The notes under the pieces were generated by a model. It was not told where the DNA came from, did not search any database, and saw nothing but the letters and a program-made list of their open reading frames with translations. A stretch of DNA of 64,000 nt from Glutamicibacter uratoxydans (GTDB lineage: Bacteria; Actinomycetota; Actinomycetes; Actinomycetales; Micrococcaceae): the NCBI RefSeq assembly GCF_006539925.1, contig NZ_BJNY01000015.1, positions 1 to 64,000 on the forward strand, given 5' to 3'. Both the position numbers and the translations under genes were made by a program. Of this stretch, positions 28,217-38,468 are shown piece after piece; the first letter of the stretch is position 1, and each line of letters begins with the position of its first letter.

Positions 28217-29395
28217 TTACTTCAAGAAGTCCGGAACATCCAAGTCGTCGTTGGAACCATTCAGGTCTGAATCGACGACGTCTGGCAGATCCTGGAAGGA
28301 GCTGCGCTCGGCAGCGGCAGGCTTCTCCTCGGCTACAGGCGCCGGTGCCGGAGCGGCCGGCTCCACTGGTGCAGCAACAGGCTCTACCGGGCGGGACGCA
28401 ACAGCGGGCTTAGCTGCAGCGGCAGGCGCCATTGGCTTGCTGGTGACATCAGGCTCATCGAAGCCGGCGGCAATCACGGTGACGCGTGCCTCATCACCCA
28501 GGGCGTCGTCGATCACGGCGCCGAAGATGATGTTTGCTTCTGGGTGGGCAACTTCCTGGACCAGGCGGGCAGCCTCGTTGATTTCGAAGAGGCCCAGATC
28601 CGAACCACCCTGAATCGAGAGCAGCACGCCGTGGGCGCCGTCGATGGAAGCTTCGAGCAGTGGGGAGGCAATAGCCAGCTCGGCCGCCTTCACTGCGCGG
28701 TCTTCGCCGCGGGCCGAACCGATGCCCATCAGCGCCGAACCTGCACCCTGCATCACGGACTTGACGTCGGCGAAGTCGAGGTTGATCAGGCCCGAGGTGG
28801 TGATCAGGTCGGTGATGCCCTGGACACCGGAGAGCAGCACCTGGTCGGCCTGGCGGAATGCATCCAGAACGGAGACGTTGCGGTCCGAGATGGACAGCAG
28901 TCGGTCGTTAGGAATCACGATCAGGGTGTCGACTTCGTCGCGCAGCGCCTCGATGCCGGACTCGGCCGAGTTGGCGCGGCGGCGGCCTTCGAAGGTGAAC
29001 GGACGGGTGACCACACCAATGGTCAATGCGCCCAGGGAGCGTGCGATGCGCGCTACGACTGGTGCGCCGCCGGTGCCGGTGCCGCCGCCTTCGCCCGCGG
29101 TAACGAAGACCATGTCTGCTCCGCGCAGTACGTCTTCGATTTCCTCTACATGATCTTCGGCTGCCTGACGGCCAACCTCTGGGTTGGCGCCGGCGCCGAG
29201 GCCGCGAGTCAGCTCGCGCCCTACATCCAACTTGACGTCGGCGTCGCTCATGAGCAGTGCCTGAGCGTCGGTGTTGATGGCGATGAATTCAACGCCCTTC
29301 AAACCGACTTCGATCATACGATTGACTGCGTTTACACCGCCACCGCCGATTCCGACGACTTTAATGACCGCGAGGTAGTTCTGTGGAGCTGCCAC
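28217..29395 (-). CDS. ftsZ: Cell division GTPase FtsZ
   Basis: Tubulin-like GTPase that forms the Z-ring. The 392 residues include the N-terminal [17 protein letters not shown], the tubulin signature [15 protein letters not shown], the [10 protein letters not shown] segment and the T7 loop [11 protein letters not shown]. An Ala/Pro linker from about 318 leads to the C-terminal peptide [10 protein letters not shown], the docking site for SepF and other partners. The GTG start has an AAGGGAAG site. A 220-base gap upstream contains a promoter, so ftsZ can be expressed independently of the mur genes. Confidence 0.97.
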   Translation of the reverse strand: MAAPQNYLAVIKVVGIGGGGVNAVNRMIEVGLKGVEFIAINTDAQALLMSDADVKLDVGRELTRGLGAGANPEVGRQAAEDHVEEIEDVLRGADMVFVTAGEGGGTGTGGAPVVARIARSLGALTIGVVTRPFTFEGRRRANSAESGIEALRDEVDTLIVIPNDRLLSISDRNVSVLDAFRQADQVLLSGVQGITDLITTSGLINLDFADVKSVMQGAGSALMGIGSARGEDRAVKAAELAIASPLLEASIDGAHGVLLSIQGGSDLGLFEINEAARLVQEVAHPEANIIFGAVIDDALGDEARVTVIAAGFDEPDVTSKPMAPAAAAKPAVASRPVEPVAAPVEPAAPAPAPVAEEKPAAAERSSFQDLPDVVDSDLNGSNDDLDVPDFLK

Positions 29396-29453
29396 GTCCC
29401 GCTTCCCTTGTTAGATGTGCTACATATTTCACGACTCAGGCGCGAAACCTTCA

Positions 29454-29483
29454 CCTTTAGCCTTAAGGTTAGGTTCCTGTCAA
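29454..29483 (-). promoter_or_regulatory. Candidate ftsZ promoter
   Basis: On the minus strand TTGACA (29483-29478) is followed after 18 bases by TAAAGG (29459-29454), about 60 bases before the ftsZ GTG. The -35 is perfect and the -10 moderate. A palindromic CCTTAAGG sits in the spacer. Confidence 0.5.
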
Positions 29484-29615
29484 GCTATCGCTAGTTAGAA
29501 CGCTATGAGTCATGTCGTCTTAGTGCAACGACCGCTTCTAGGCGTGTCGTCTATTCAAGACTATCTTTCCAGAATTTTTCGCAAGAATGTTCATCCCGCG
29601 CCCGAGTGCTCCGAC

Positions 29616-30350
29616 TTAATACGTCACCGGATTCTCCGGGTTTGACACGTCGATGGTCTTCTTCGTCAAAGTCTTTTCCTTCAATTCCTTGAGGAAGATC
29701 TTGGCCACCTCGTTCTTCAGCGCCGCATTATTTCCATTCCCCCAAATCAATACATGTTTATTGGGAAGAGCCAATTCGACGAAGCCGGCATCGGTCAGGC
29801 TCGCTGTGGAGACCTGCCCAAGGATCTTCTCGTCAACGCCCGAGAGGACGCTGGCCAGTTCCTTGAATTTCTCCGGGTCTTTCGTCGCGTCGGAAGCTTT
29901 GATCTTCGGCAACTTGGTTTTGTCCTTGCTGCCAAGCTTCTTCAGTTTCGTGCCCGTGTCGGAGACCAGGTAGTTGGTCTTTCCGTCGACCAGGATTGCC
30001 ACCGGAGTCGATTCGAGGATTTCCACGACGAGCGTGTCAGGCATCTGCGCACGGACCACGACGCCCTCCAAAGCTGGTTGCTCACCCAGCAGCTCGGTCA
30101 CCCTGGCCTCGGAAATTCTCGGCAGCGGCGTCCCCTCCAAGGGCGCCAGGGCCTTGAGCACCTGTTGTTCATTGATCAGCTTCGTGCCGGTGACCTTAAT
30201 GTTTTTGGCGGCCAAAAGAGGCGAGAAGCTGAGCACCAATACGGTGATAAGGCTCAGCACGACGATGATCCCTGCGGTGATCAGCAGGATCTTGCGCCGC
30301 CTTTTCTCGGGGCTTTGAGGTAGTTCAACAACCTTGGCGTGATGGTCCAT
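29616..30350 (-). CDS. ftsQ: Cell division protein FtsQ
   Basis: Divisome protein that links FtsB/FtsL to the rest of the machine. The 244 residues have a short cytoplasmic tail, one membrane helix (about 21-44), a POTRA domain (AAKNIKVTGTKLINEQQVLKA in part, about 50-120) and the FtsQ beta domain with DGKTNYLVSDTG and NPENPVTY at the end. An AAAGGAACC site precedes the ATG. It starts 33 bases after the murC stop and is the last gene before the ftsZ promoter region. Confidence 0.92.
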   Translation of the reverse strand: MDHHAKVVELPQSPEKRRRKILLITAGIIVVLSLITVLVLSFSPLLAAKNIKVTGTKLINEQQVLKALAPLEGTPLPRISEARVTELLGEQPALEGVVVRAQMPDTLVVEILESTPVAILVDGKTNYLVSDTGTKLKKLGSKDKTKLPKIKASDATKDPEKFKELASVLSGVDEKILGQVSTASLTDAGFVELALPNKHVLIWGNGNNAALKNEVAKIFLKELKEKTLTKKTIDVSNPENPVTY

Positions 30351-30383
30351 TGGTTCCTTTTACTGGCTCAGAGGGACTAGGAC

Positions 30384-31781
30384 TTAGGCAAGCGCATCCA
30401 AGATCTGCGGGCCCAGGTAGGTGACATCGCCGGCGCCGACGGTCATGACGATGTCGCCTGCTTCCGCCTGCCCCGCAACATGCGCCACTGCCTGCTCCGG
30501 GGCGAAGACATGGGCCGGGACTTCTACGCGCTGGGCAATCAGCTCGCTGGTGACACCGGGAATCGGAGCTTCGCGTGCCGGGTAAATTTCCAAGAGGGTC
30601 ACGCTGTCTGCCAAGGAAAGCTCCTGGGCAAACTGGCGGTAGAACTCGCGGGTACGGGAGAACAAGTGCGGCTGGAAGAGAACGTGGAGCTTTCCGTTGC
30701 CTGCCACGGCACGTCCTGCCTTCAGCGCCGCGGAAACCTCGGTGGGATGGTGTGCGTAATCGTCGTAGACCCGCACGCCTGAAGCTTCTCCCTTGAATTC
30801 GAACCGCCGCGCGGCGCCGCTGAAGCTGCCAAGGGCTTCCAGCGCTTCGTCGACGTCCATTCCCGCATTGATGCCGACCGACAGCGCGGCGGCGGCGTTG
30901 AGCAGGTTGTGCGCCCCAGGCACCGCAAGGTTCAAGACGTGTTCCTGGCCGCTGCCCCATTCGATGGTTGCGGCGAATCTGCCGCCGTCGCGCACATGCG
31001 CGTCGGAAAGGCGGCGGTCTGCATGCTCTGCAAAGCCGTAGGTCTGCACCCGCAGGTCGGGGCGCTTCAGGCGCATCGTGCGGGCCAGCTCGTTGGCCCC
31101 CGGGTCATCGGCGCAGCAGATCAAGAGGCCGTCCTCGGGCAGCAGGCTGGCGAAGTCGACAAACGCCTGATGCACTGCCTCGGCGGTGCCGTAGTGGTCA
31201 AGGTGGTCGGCTTCCACATTGGTCACGATGATGACATCGGGGCGGTAGTTTAGGAAGGAAGCGTCGGACTCGTCGGCTTCTGCCACGAAGTATTCGCCGG
31301 TGCCCAGCTCGGCGTTGGTGCCTAGGCTGGCGATATTCGCGCCGACGGCAAAGCTCGGTGCGGCGCCGATGGTCTTGAGCATGTGGGCGGTCAGCGATGT
31401 AGTGGTGGTCTTGCCGTGGGTTCCTGCCACCGCAACGATCATTTCATGGCCGCGCATGGTTGCTTCCAAGCCCTGAGAACGGTGCAGGATCTTCAGGCCT
31501 CGGGCCACTGCCTCGTCATATTCGGCATTACCCGGCTTGATGATGGATGAAACCACCACGGTATCTGCATCGCCCAGATTGGCAGGGTCGTAGCCGACGC
31601 TGATGCGCGCGCCGCGGGCGCGCAGGTCATCGAGCACTGGAAGGTCCTTGGCATCCGACCCGGAGACGCGCAGCCCATAGTCGAGCATCAGCCGGGCAAC
31701 GGCCGATACGCCTACGCCGCCAACACCCATGAGGTGTACTTTGCCTAGCTCAGCGTTGAGCTCTTGGGCTCGATTCGACAT
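30384..31781 (-). CDS. murC: UDP-N-acetylmuramate--L-alanine ligase
   Basis: Adds L-alanine to UDP-MurNAc, the first amino acid of the stem peptide. The 465-residue Mur ligase has the N-terminal nucleotide motif HLMGVGGVGVSAVA, the ATP P-loop GTHGKTTTTSL, and the C-terminal VYDDYAHHPTEV and FQPHLFSRT motifs. It begins only three bases after the murG stop, so translation is probably coupled. Confidence 0.97.
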   Translation of the reverse strand: MSNRAQELNAELGKVHLMGVGGVGVSAVARLMLDYGLRVSGSDAKDLPVLDDLRARGARISVGYDPANLGDADTVVVSSIIKPGNAEYDEAVARGLKILHRSQGLEATMRGHEMIVAVAGTHGKTTTTSLTAHMLKTIGAAPSFAVGANIASLGTNAELGTGEYFVAEADESDASFLNYRPDVIIVTNVEADHLDHYGTAEAVHQAFVDFASLLPEDGLLICCADDPGANELARTMRLKRPDLRVQTYGFAEHADRRLSDAHVRDGGRFAATIEWGSGQEHVLNLAVPGAHNLLNAAAALSVGINAGMDVDEALEALGSFSGAARRFEFKGEASGVRVYDDYAHHPTEVSAALKAGRAVAGNGKLHVLFQPHLFSRTREFYRQFAQELSLADSVTLLEIYPAREAPIPGVTSELIAQRVEVPAHVFAPEQAVAHVAGQAEAGDIVMTVGAGDVTYLGPQILDALA

Positions 31782-31784
31782 TAT

Positions 31785-32906
31785 TCAGCCTTCCTGTCCC
31801 GAGGTGCTGCGGGATGAAATTTCAGCGATGATCTTGCGCGCCATGTTCTGCGCTGCGTCGCGCCGGCCTAGGGCGGCCGCGGCCCGTGACATCTCTTCAA
31901 GTTTATGCTGATCTGCCAGCAGCGGTGCGACATGCCCGGCGATGTAGTCCTTGGTGAAGGCCTTGTCGTCCACCAGCACTGCTCCCCCGGCGGCCACCAG
32001 TTCGCGGGCATTGAGCTTCTGCTCGCCGTTGCCGATCGGCAAGGGCACCAGCACCGACGGGGTGCCTGCGACTTCCAGCTCGCAGACGGTGCCGGCTCCC
32101 GAGCGGCAGATCATCAGGTCTGCGGCGGCGTAGGCGTACTCCATGCGGTCGACGTACTCGACCTGATGGTAGCGTTCGTGGGCCAACAGCTGTCCGCTGG
32201 CATCCATGATCTGCTTGCCGCGGCCGGTGATGTGCACGACGTTGACCCCGGCATCGGCCAGCAGGCCAAGACTTTGGGCCACCGCGGTGTTAATGCTCTG
32301 TGCGCCCGAGGAGCCGCCGGTAACCAGCAACAGCGGGTTCTGGTCGCTGACGCCGAAGAAGGCACGGGCTTCTTCGCGCAGGGCGGCCCGGTCCATCTGG
32401 GCCACGTTGGAGCGCATCGGCATGCCCACCTGCTCCTCGCCGGGAAGCCCCGTATTGGCGAAGGTGGTGCCCACCGCCACCGCGGTTTTGGCGCCGACCT
32501 TATTGGCCATGCCCGCCTTGGAGTTGGCTTCATGGACAAAGATCGGCACGCCGAGCTTCTTGGCGGCGATATAGGCAGGGGTGCAGACGTATCCGCCGAC
32601 TCCCAGCAGTGCCTGGGCGTTGCTTTCCTTCAACACGCGCTTGGCTCCGTTGACAGCCTTGATGAAACGCAGCGGGAACTTGAACAGGTCCAGGTTGATG
32701 CTGCGCGGCATCGGGGCTTTAGGGATCAGTTCCAGCCGGTATCCGGCCTCCGGCACCAGCTTGGTTTCAAGTCCGCCGGGAGATCCGATGGCGGTGATCT
32801 CCGCGCCCGGAATCTCATCCTTGACGGCATCCGCGATGGCGAGCATGGGCGAAATATGTCCGGCGGTGCCTCCGCCTGCGACGACCAGAGAAATCGTATC
32901 GCTCAT
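31785..32906 (-). CDS. murG: UDP-GlcNAc--lipid I GlcNAc transferase
   Basis: Peripheral membrane glycosyltransferase that turns lipid I into lipid II. The 373 residues show the N-terminal GGGTAGHISPMLAIAD motif, GVGGYVCTPAYIAAK, HEANSKAGMANK, VTGGSSGAQSIN and CRSGAGTVCELEVAGTPSV, all typical GT28 signatures. It starts 82 bases after the ftsW stop. Its product is the substrate flipped and polymerised by the wall synthases encoded in the same cluster. Confidence 0.97.
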   Translation of the reverse strand: MSDTISLVVAGGGTAGHISPMLAIADAVKDEIPGAEITAIGSPGGLETKLVPEAGYRLELIPKAPMPRSINLDLFKFPLRFIKAVNGAKRVLKESNAQALLGVGGYVCTPAYIAAKKLGVPIFVHEANSKAGMANKVGAKTAVAVGTTFANTGLPGEEQVGMPMRSNVAQMDRAALREEARAFFGVSDQNPLLLVTGGSSGAQSINTAVAQSLGLLADAGVNVVHITGRGKQIMDASGQLLAHERYHQVEYVDRMEYAYAAADLMICRSGAGTVCELEVAGTPSVLVPLPIGNGEQKLNARELVAAGGAVLVDDKAFTKDYIAGHVAPLLADQHKLEEMSRAAAALGRRDAAQNMARKIIAEISSRSTSGQEG

Positions 32907-32988
32907 GGTGGTGATCTGCTCCTTGGGTACGCTGCCAGTAGCTGGCGTGAAATCTTAAAAGTAGTGTGTGCGAAATAGCTGCAAAAGC

Positions 32989-34299
32989 TTATTCGTGGGC
33001 GTCCGGCTGCTGGCGTGGAGCCGGGGCTTCAGCCGTAAGCTGCGCCAGCTTCTGCTCCCTGGCGCTGGAGAGCACAAAGCCCATGGCGAGCATGACGGCG
33101 AGCATGGCCGAACCGCCGGAGGAAATGAACGGCAGCGGCACGCCAATCACCGGCAGCACGCCGGTCACGGTGCCTAGGTTCACGAAAGTCTGGCCGATGA
33201 TCCACGCCATGAGGCAGCCCATGAGCACCTTGGTGTATAAATCTGCCGCGCGCGCGGCGATCCGATACATGGCAAGCGCGAGGACAGTGAACAGCGCCAA
33301 GACGAACAGCACGCCGATCAAGCCGAACTCTTCACCGAGGATGGAGAAGATGAAGTCGTTCTGCGCTTCGGGCACATAGGACCACTTCATGCGGGACTGC
33401 CCCGGGCCCACGCCGAACCAGCCGCCAGAGGCGAAGGCATGCAGGCCCATATTGGATTGGTAGCACTCATTCGAGGAATCGCACTGGCCCAGCCACGCCA
33501 TTATGCGTGAGCGGCGGTTCTGAGAGCTGACGACAGCTACTGCCAATCCAGCGAAGCCAACAGCGCCCAGACCGAGTAGCCATTTCATTTTCATTCCGCC
33601 CATGAACATCGCCGTGGCGATAATCATCAACAGAACAAGTACCGTACCGACATCCTTGCCGACCAGCACCAGGCCGACAATGACTATGCCGACCGGCGCA
33701 ACTATAGGCACCGCCAAATGCTTAAAGTTGGAAATCAAATGCTGCTTCTTTTCAAGCATGAATGCTGAAAAGACCGCCAGGGACAGCTTGGCGAATTCGC
33801 TGGGCTGCAGGCCGAAGCTGCCGATCTTGATCCAGTTGCGGTTGCCAAGCACGGTGTGACCCAAAGGCGTAAATGCCACCAGGAACAGCAAGAAAACCGC
33901 CGCGAAGACCGATGGCCAGGCAAGCTTTTTCAACGTTGCCGGCTTGATGAACTGCATGGCAAGCATGCAGCCGATGCCCACCAGGGCGAACACCGCCTGG
34001 GACAGGGCCACGGTGAAGCCGTTGCGTCCTGCGGCAATGGCCTCGACGGAGGCCGAAGACTGGACCATGATCACACCGAACACTGCCAGCACGATGGATG
34101 CCAGCAGCACCAGCCAGTAGTCGGTCACCGCCAGGCGCTCCCCACGCCTGCCTACCTGGTCCAGAAATTTCTGGGCCTTAGACTCGGTGGCATCGGGGCG
34201 GGGGCTGGCTGGATTCTGGCGTGCTGCCCCGGTTCGTCCTGGCTGCCTACGCTCTTTGGTCACCACCCATGCCCCCGTCTGTCTTTCCGGTCCCGCCAT
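32989..34299 (-). CDS. ftsW: Peptidoglycan glycosyltransferase FtsW
   Basis: SEDS-family septal glycosyltransferase paired with FtsI. The 436 residues have a basic cytoplasmic N-terminus of about 60 residues, ten likely membrane helices, and conserved SEDS motifs including NRNWIKIG, LQPSEFAK, GLHAFASGGWFGVGPGQS and GVPLPFISSGGSA. The C-terminal tail is short. It begins 11 bases after the murD stop. The long N-terminal extension is common in actinobacteria, so I kept the first ATG, although its ribosome site is weak. Confidence 0.95.
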   Translation of the reverse strand: MAGPERQTGAWVVTKERRQPGRTGAARQNPASPRPDATESKAQKFLDQVGRRGERLAVTDYWLVLLASIVLAVFGVIMVQSSASVEAIAAGRNGFTVALSQAVFALVGIGCMLAMQFIKPATLKKLAWPSVFAAVFLLFLVAFTPLGHTVLGNRNWIKIGSFGLQPSEFAKLSLAVFSAFMLEKKQHLISNFKHLAVPIVAPVGIVIVGLVLVGKDVGTVLVLLMIIATAMFMGGMKMKWLLGLGAVGFAGLAVAVVSSQNRRSRIMAWLGQCDSSNECYQSNMGLHAFASGGWFGVGPGQSRMKWSYVPEAQNDFIFSILGEEFGLIGVLFVLALFTVLALAMYRIAARAADLYTKVLMGCLMAWIIGQTFVNLGTVTGVLPVIGVPLPFISSGGSAMLAVMLAMGFVLSSAREQKLAQLTAEAPAPRQQPDAHE

Positions 34300-34310
34300 T
34301 GCGGGGAATC

Positions 34311-35861
34311 CTACTGCTGCTTGTTGTTGGAATCTTGATCCGAAGAATCACTATCCATCAGATCACCCACCGCACTGATAAAGGCGTTGCCACGCTGTGC
34401 ATAGGAGGTGAATTGGTCCATGGAGGCGGCGGCCGGTGCCATGAGCACGGTATCCCCCGCGACCGCTAGTTCGGCCGCCTTGCGCACAGCACGGGTCATG
34501 ACCTGCGTTCCGCTCGGCGCGGTGCCGTCGTCCGCAATGCTCTGCGCGGTGATGTCGAAGACCGGGACCTCTGGCGCCTTTTCGGCCAGTGCCGAGCGCA
34601 GCGACTGGATGTCGGTGCCGATCAGCAGCACGCTGCTCAGCCGCTGGGCATGCTTGGCGATCAGCTCGTGGTAGTCCACGCCCTTGGACAGGCCTCCGGC
34701 AATCCAGATCACCTTGGTGAACGCAGCCAGCGAGGCATCGGCGGCATGCGGGTTGGTGGCCTTGGAGTCGTTGATCCACAGCACGTCGTTCTTGCGGGCC
34801 ACCGCCTGGATGCGGTGCGCGCCGGCGTCGAAGCCGCTCAAGCCCTTGAGCACCGCCTCGGGGTCCACCCCGTAGGCGCGGGTCAAGGCAGAGGCGGCAG
34901 CGGCGTTGGCGGCGGTGTGCCGCGGCACGATCTCGGAGATCTCATTCAGGGCGATCAGCTCCACCGCGCTATTGCGGCGGTCGTCCAGGTAAGCGCGGTC
35001 AACCAGCAGGCCCTCGACCACGCCGACCATGGAGATCGACGGGGTGTTGGTAGTGAAGCCGATGGCGCGGCAGCCTTCGATGACATCCGCATCTTCCACC
35101 ATGGAGATGGTCACCGGCTCCTCGGCGTTGAAGATCGCGGCGACCTGGGTGCGCTCGTAGATCTTCGCCTTGGCTGCCTTGTAGTTCTCAAATCCGTCAT
35201 GCCAGTCCACGTGGTCTTCGGCAATGTTCAGCACCACGGAGGCTACCGGCGAAATGCTGTGCGTGTAGTGCAGCTGGAAGCTGGAGAGCTCCACGGCGAA
35301 AACGTCGTACTCTACCGGGTCGCGCACTGCGTCGAGGATCGGGGTGCCAACATTGCCCACTGCGATGGCCTTCAGGCCCTGGGCCTGAAGGATCGCTTCG
35401 GTCATGCCCACGGTGGTGGTCTTGCCGTTGGTGCCGGTGATCACCAGCCACTTCGGCGCGGTGCGCCCGGCGCGGTTCTGCACGCGCCAAGCAAGTTCGA
35501 TGTCGCTCCATACGGCGATCCCCGCCTCGGCCGCTTCGGCGATGACAGGGTGGCGCGGGTTCCAGCCCGGGGAGGCGATGACCAGCTCTGGGGCCTGTCC
35601 ATCGATCTGCGGCAGGTGCGCCACATGCGCTGCACCGAGCAGCACCTCGTGGGCGCCGACGATCTTCAGGGTTTCGCCGCGCTGGCGGTTCAGCTCGTCG
35701 TCGCGGCCGTCGAGCACGGTAACCACGGCGCCGAGCTCGATCAGGGTGTCTGCGGCAGAGAAGCCGGACAGGCCCAGGCCCGCCACCAGAACGCGCAGGC
35801 CTGACCAGTTGGCATCCCAGCTGTTCAGCGCATCGAGTTTTTCATTGGCGTTTACGCTCAC
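34311..35861 (-). CDS. murD: UDP-N-acetylmuramoylalanine--D-glutamate ligase
   Basis: Adds D-glutamate to UDP-MurNAc-L-Ala. Motifs include the N-terminal VAGLGLSGFSAADTL, P-loop VITGTNGKTTTVGM, NIAEDHVDWHDGF, INDSKATNPHAA and the C-terminal LMAPAAASMDQF. I placed the start at GTG 35861, where GTGA overlaps the mraY stop by four bases. An in-frame ATG at 35876 would add five residues and overlap mraY by 19 bases. Neither has a clear ribosome site, so the start is unsure. About 516 residues with the GTG. Confidence 0.95.
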   Translation of the reverse strand: MSVNANEKLDALNSWDANWSGLRVLVAGLGLSGFSAADTLIELGAVVTVLDGRDDELNRQRGETLKIVGAHEVLLGAAHVAHLPQIDGQAPELVIASPGWNPRHPVIAEAAEAGIAVWSDIELAWRVQNRAGRTAPKWLVITGTNGKTTTVGMTEAILQAQGLKAIAVGNVGTPILDAVRDPVEYDVFAVELSSFQLHYTHSISPVASVVLNIAEDHVDWHDGFENYKAAKAKIYERTQVAAIFNAEEPVTISMVEDADVIEGCRAIGFTTNTPSISMVGVVEGLLVDRAYLDDRRNSAVELIALNEISEIVPRHTAANAAAASALTRAYGVDPEAVLKGLSGFDAGAHRIQAVARKNDVLWINDSKATNPHAADASLAAFTKVIWIAGGLSKGVDYHELIAKHAQRLSSVLLIGTDIQSLRSALAEKAPEVPVFDITAQSIADDGTAPSGTQVMTRAVRKAAELAVAGDTVLMAPAAASMDQFTSYAQRGNAFISAVGDLMDSDSSDQDSNNKQQ

Positions 35862-36961
35862 AGTGCAACGACCCATTCAGAGTAGAAGATGCCAAGTCCT
35901 GCGGCGACGAAGAGTCCTGCAAGGATCCAGAATCGGATGACGACGTTTTCTTCGGACCATCCCGACAGCTCAAAGTGGTGCTGCAGCGGCGCCATCTTGA
36001 AGACGCGCTTGCCGCCGGAGAGCTTGAAGTAGCCCACCTGGATGATGACCGACAGGGAGATGATCACGAACAGGCCGGCGATGACCACCAGCAGCAGTTC
36101 GGTGCGCGAGAGGATCGCGAAGGCCGCCACGGCGCCGCCGATGGCCAGCGAACCGGTGTCGCCCATGAAGATCTTGGCTGGCTTGGCGTTGAACCAAAGG
36201 AAGCCGATCAGTGCGCCGGAAAGGATGGCGCCCAGCAGGGCCAAATCCTGCGGGTCGCGCACGCTGTAGCAGACGTCCAGGGCGTTGACGTTGCTGCAGG
36301 CCTGGTTCTGCTGCCAGATGCCCATCAGGGTGTAGGCGCCGAAGACCATGATCGAAGCGCCGGTGGCCAGGCCGTCCAGGCCGTCGGTGAGGTTCACGCC
36401 GTTGGTGGTTCCGGTGATGATGAAGTTCGCCCAGATCACGAACAGCACCAGGCCCAGCATCGGTCCGGCGAAGGCCAGATCAATGTTGGTGTCGCGCAAG
36501 AAGGAGATCGCGGTGGAAGCCGGGGTCAGGTCCAGGTCGTTCGGGAACTGCAGCGCCAGCACGGCAAAGCTGATGCCAAACAGGCCCTGCAGCACGATCT
36601 TCTGCCAGGGGCTCAGCCCCAAGGACCGCTTCTTGAAGATTTTGATGAAGTCGTCGAGGAAGCCGACCAGCCCCATGCTGCCGAAGAGGAAGAGCACCAG
36701 CAGGCCGCTGGCGGTGATTCCGGAGCTGACCCTGCCCAGCAGGCCGAGGATCAGGTGGGTGGCGAAGTAGGAGATGAAGACCGCAAGGACGAACACCACG
36801 CCGCCCATGGTGGGCGTGCCGGATTTCACCGCATGCGAGTCAGGTCCGTCGTCACGGACCACCTGCCCGTATTGCTTCTTGGTCAGGAGCTTGATGTACA
36901 GCGGCATGAATACCACTGTGAGCAGCAGCGATAGGCCTGCTCCGATAATGAGTCCGATCAT
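35858..36961 (-). CDS. mraY: Phospho-MurNAc-pentapeptide translocase
   Basis: Integral membrane enzyme that makes lipid I from UDP-MurNAc-pentapeptide and undecaprenyl phosphate. The 367 residues form about ten helices and contain the conserved KSGTPTMGGVVF, FLDDFIKIFKKRS, NGVNLTDGLDGLA, FMGDTGSLAIGG and FKMAPLQHHFELSGW motifs, including the catalytic aspartates. It overlaps murF by an ATGA junction upstream and also overlaps murD downstream, the tightest part of the cluster. Confidence 0.97.
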   Translation of the reverse strand: MIGLIIGAGLSLLLTVVFMPLYIKLLTKKQYGQVVRDDGPDSHAVKSGTPTMGGVVFVLAVFISYFATHLILGLLGRVSSGITASGLLVLFLFGSMGLVGFLDDFIKIFKKRSLGLSPWQKIVLQGLFGISFAVLALQFPNDLDLTPASTAISFLRDTNIDLAFAGPMLGLVLFVIWANFIITGTTNGVNLTDGLDGLATGASIMVFGAYTLMGIWQQNQACSNVNALDVCYSVRDPQDLALLGAILSGALIGFLWFNAKPAKIFMGDTGSLAIGGAVAAFAILSRTELLLVVIAGLFVIISLSVIIQVGYFKLSGGKRVFKMAPLQHHFELSGWSEENVVIRFWILAGLFVAAGLGIFYSEWVVAL

Positions 36962-38418
36962 GCCCGGCTACCTTCCTGTCCGGAGGCCGCGATCTGGTCG
37001 CCCAGGTGTCGCAGTCCAGCACCGTTGGAAGACTTGAACAATACGATGTCTCCCGGTTCCAACTTTTCTTCCAGAAGCGCGCGCGCTTCCTGCGCATCTT
37101 CTACGTAGTAGGCCTCGTCGCCCCAGCTGCCTTCAAGCACGGCCGAGTTGTACGCCGCCTTGGCGCCGCGGCCGACGACCACAAGCTTCTTGATGTTCAT
37201 CCGCACCGCCATCCGGCCGAGCAGGTCATGCTGGTAGATGGACTCTTCGCCCAGTTCCAGCATTTCGCCCAGCACCGCCCAGGTGCGGCGGGCCGGCGCA
37301 TCGGCGCTGGGAAGGCCGAGCTCGGCCAGGGTGACCAGGGCCGCGCGCATTGATTCGGGGTTGGCGTTGTAGGCGTCGTTGATGATGCTCACGCCGTCGG
37401 CCCGTTCGATGCGCTCCATGCGCCAGCGGCTGCCGGCCGTGCGGCCGTCCAGGACGCGGGCGATCAGCTCCGGCGCTACGCCCAGCTCGTTGGCGGCGTT
37501 GGCGGCCGCAAGGATATTTGCCACGTGGTGGCGTCCGAGCAGCCCCGAGGTGATGCGCTGGCTGTAGCCGTTAGGGAATTCGAGGGTCAGCTCCGGCTGC
37601 CCGTTGGAGTTGACCAGCACGTCGCTGGCCCAGACCCCGGCGTTCTCCGGCTTGGCCGAGCCGCTGCCGAAGTAGCGCACCGCCGCGCCCGCGGCCCGCT
37701 GCGCCATACGTGCCACGCGCGGATCTTCGGCGTTGAGCACTGCGACGCCGTCGGCGCCCAGGGCCTCGACCAGTTCGCCCTTGGCTTTTTCAATGTTGTC
37801 CACTCCCCCGAATTCGCCGGCGTGGGCGGTGCCCACGCACAGCACGACGCCAATTTTCGGGTGCACCATGTCGGTGAGGTAGGTCAGGTGCCCCAGCCCG
37901 GTGGCGCCCATCTCGATGACGAGGTATTTGGTGTCATCGGTGGCGTTGAACACGGTCAGCGGCACGCCGACCTCTCCGTTGTAGGAGCCTATCGGGGACA
38001 CCGTCGGGGCGACCTCGGAGAGGATCGCGGCCAACAGGTCCTTAGTGGTGGTTTTTCCGGCGGAGCCGGTGATGCCGATGACCTCGGCATTGTTCTTGGC
38101 TTTGAGGTAGTTCACGATGTGGGCGGCGATGCGGCCCATGGCTTCGACCGCGTCGTCGACGATGACCGCAGGGTGTTCCTGGCGGTGTTCGTCGTAGGTC
38201 ACGCGTTCAGCCAGCGCGAGCACGGCACCGGCGGCCAGGGCCGAATCGATGAAAGCGTGGCCGTCGGAGAATTCACCCGGCTTGGCAACAAAAAGCGAGC
38301 CTTGTACTACTTCGCGGGAGTCAGTGGTTGCCGAAGAAACCACCGTGTCAGGCGCAACGCTGGCGGTTGCATGCCCTCCGGTGATCTTCAGCAGATCGGT
38401 CAGAGACAGTTCAATCAT
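36958..38418 (-). CDS. murF: UDP-MurNAc-tripeptide--D-Ala-D-Ala ligase
   Basis: Completes the pentapeptide precursor by adding D-Ala-D-Ala. The 486-residue Mur ligase shows the N-terminal TDSREVVQGSLFVA substrate motif, P-loop GITGSAGKTTTKDL, IEMGATGLGHL, NDAYNANPESM and TWAVLGEMLELGE. It begins 50 bases after the murE stop and overlaps mraY at its end by four bases. Confidence 0.97.
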   Translation of the reverse strand: MIELSLTDLLKITGGHATASVAPDTVVSSATTDSREVVQGSLFVAKPGEFSDGHAFIDSALAAGAVLALAERVTYDEHRQEHPAVIVDDAVEAMGRIAAHIVNYLKAKNNAEVIGITGSAGKTTTKDLLAAILSEVAPTVSPIGSYNGEVGVPLTVFNATDDTKYLVIEMGATGLGHLTYLTDMVHPKIGVVLCVGTAHAGEFGGVDNIEKAKGELVEALGADGVAVLNAEDPRVARMAQRAAGAAVRYFGSGSAKPENAGVWASDVLVNSNGQPELTLEFPNGYSQRITSGLLGRHHVANILAAANAANELGVAPELIARVLDGRTAGSRWRMERIERADGVSIINDAYNANPESMRAALVTLAELGLPSADAPARRTWAVLGEMLELGEESIYQHDLLGRMAVRMNIKKLVVVGRGAKAAYNSAVLEGSWGDEAYYVEDAQEARALLEEKLEPGDIVLFKSSNGAGLRHLGDQIAASGQEGSRA

Positions 38419-38468
38419 GGCATTAAGGACTTTACACTTGGGCGAGGATAAACGTGGACTTGGACGTA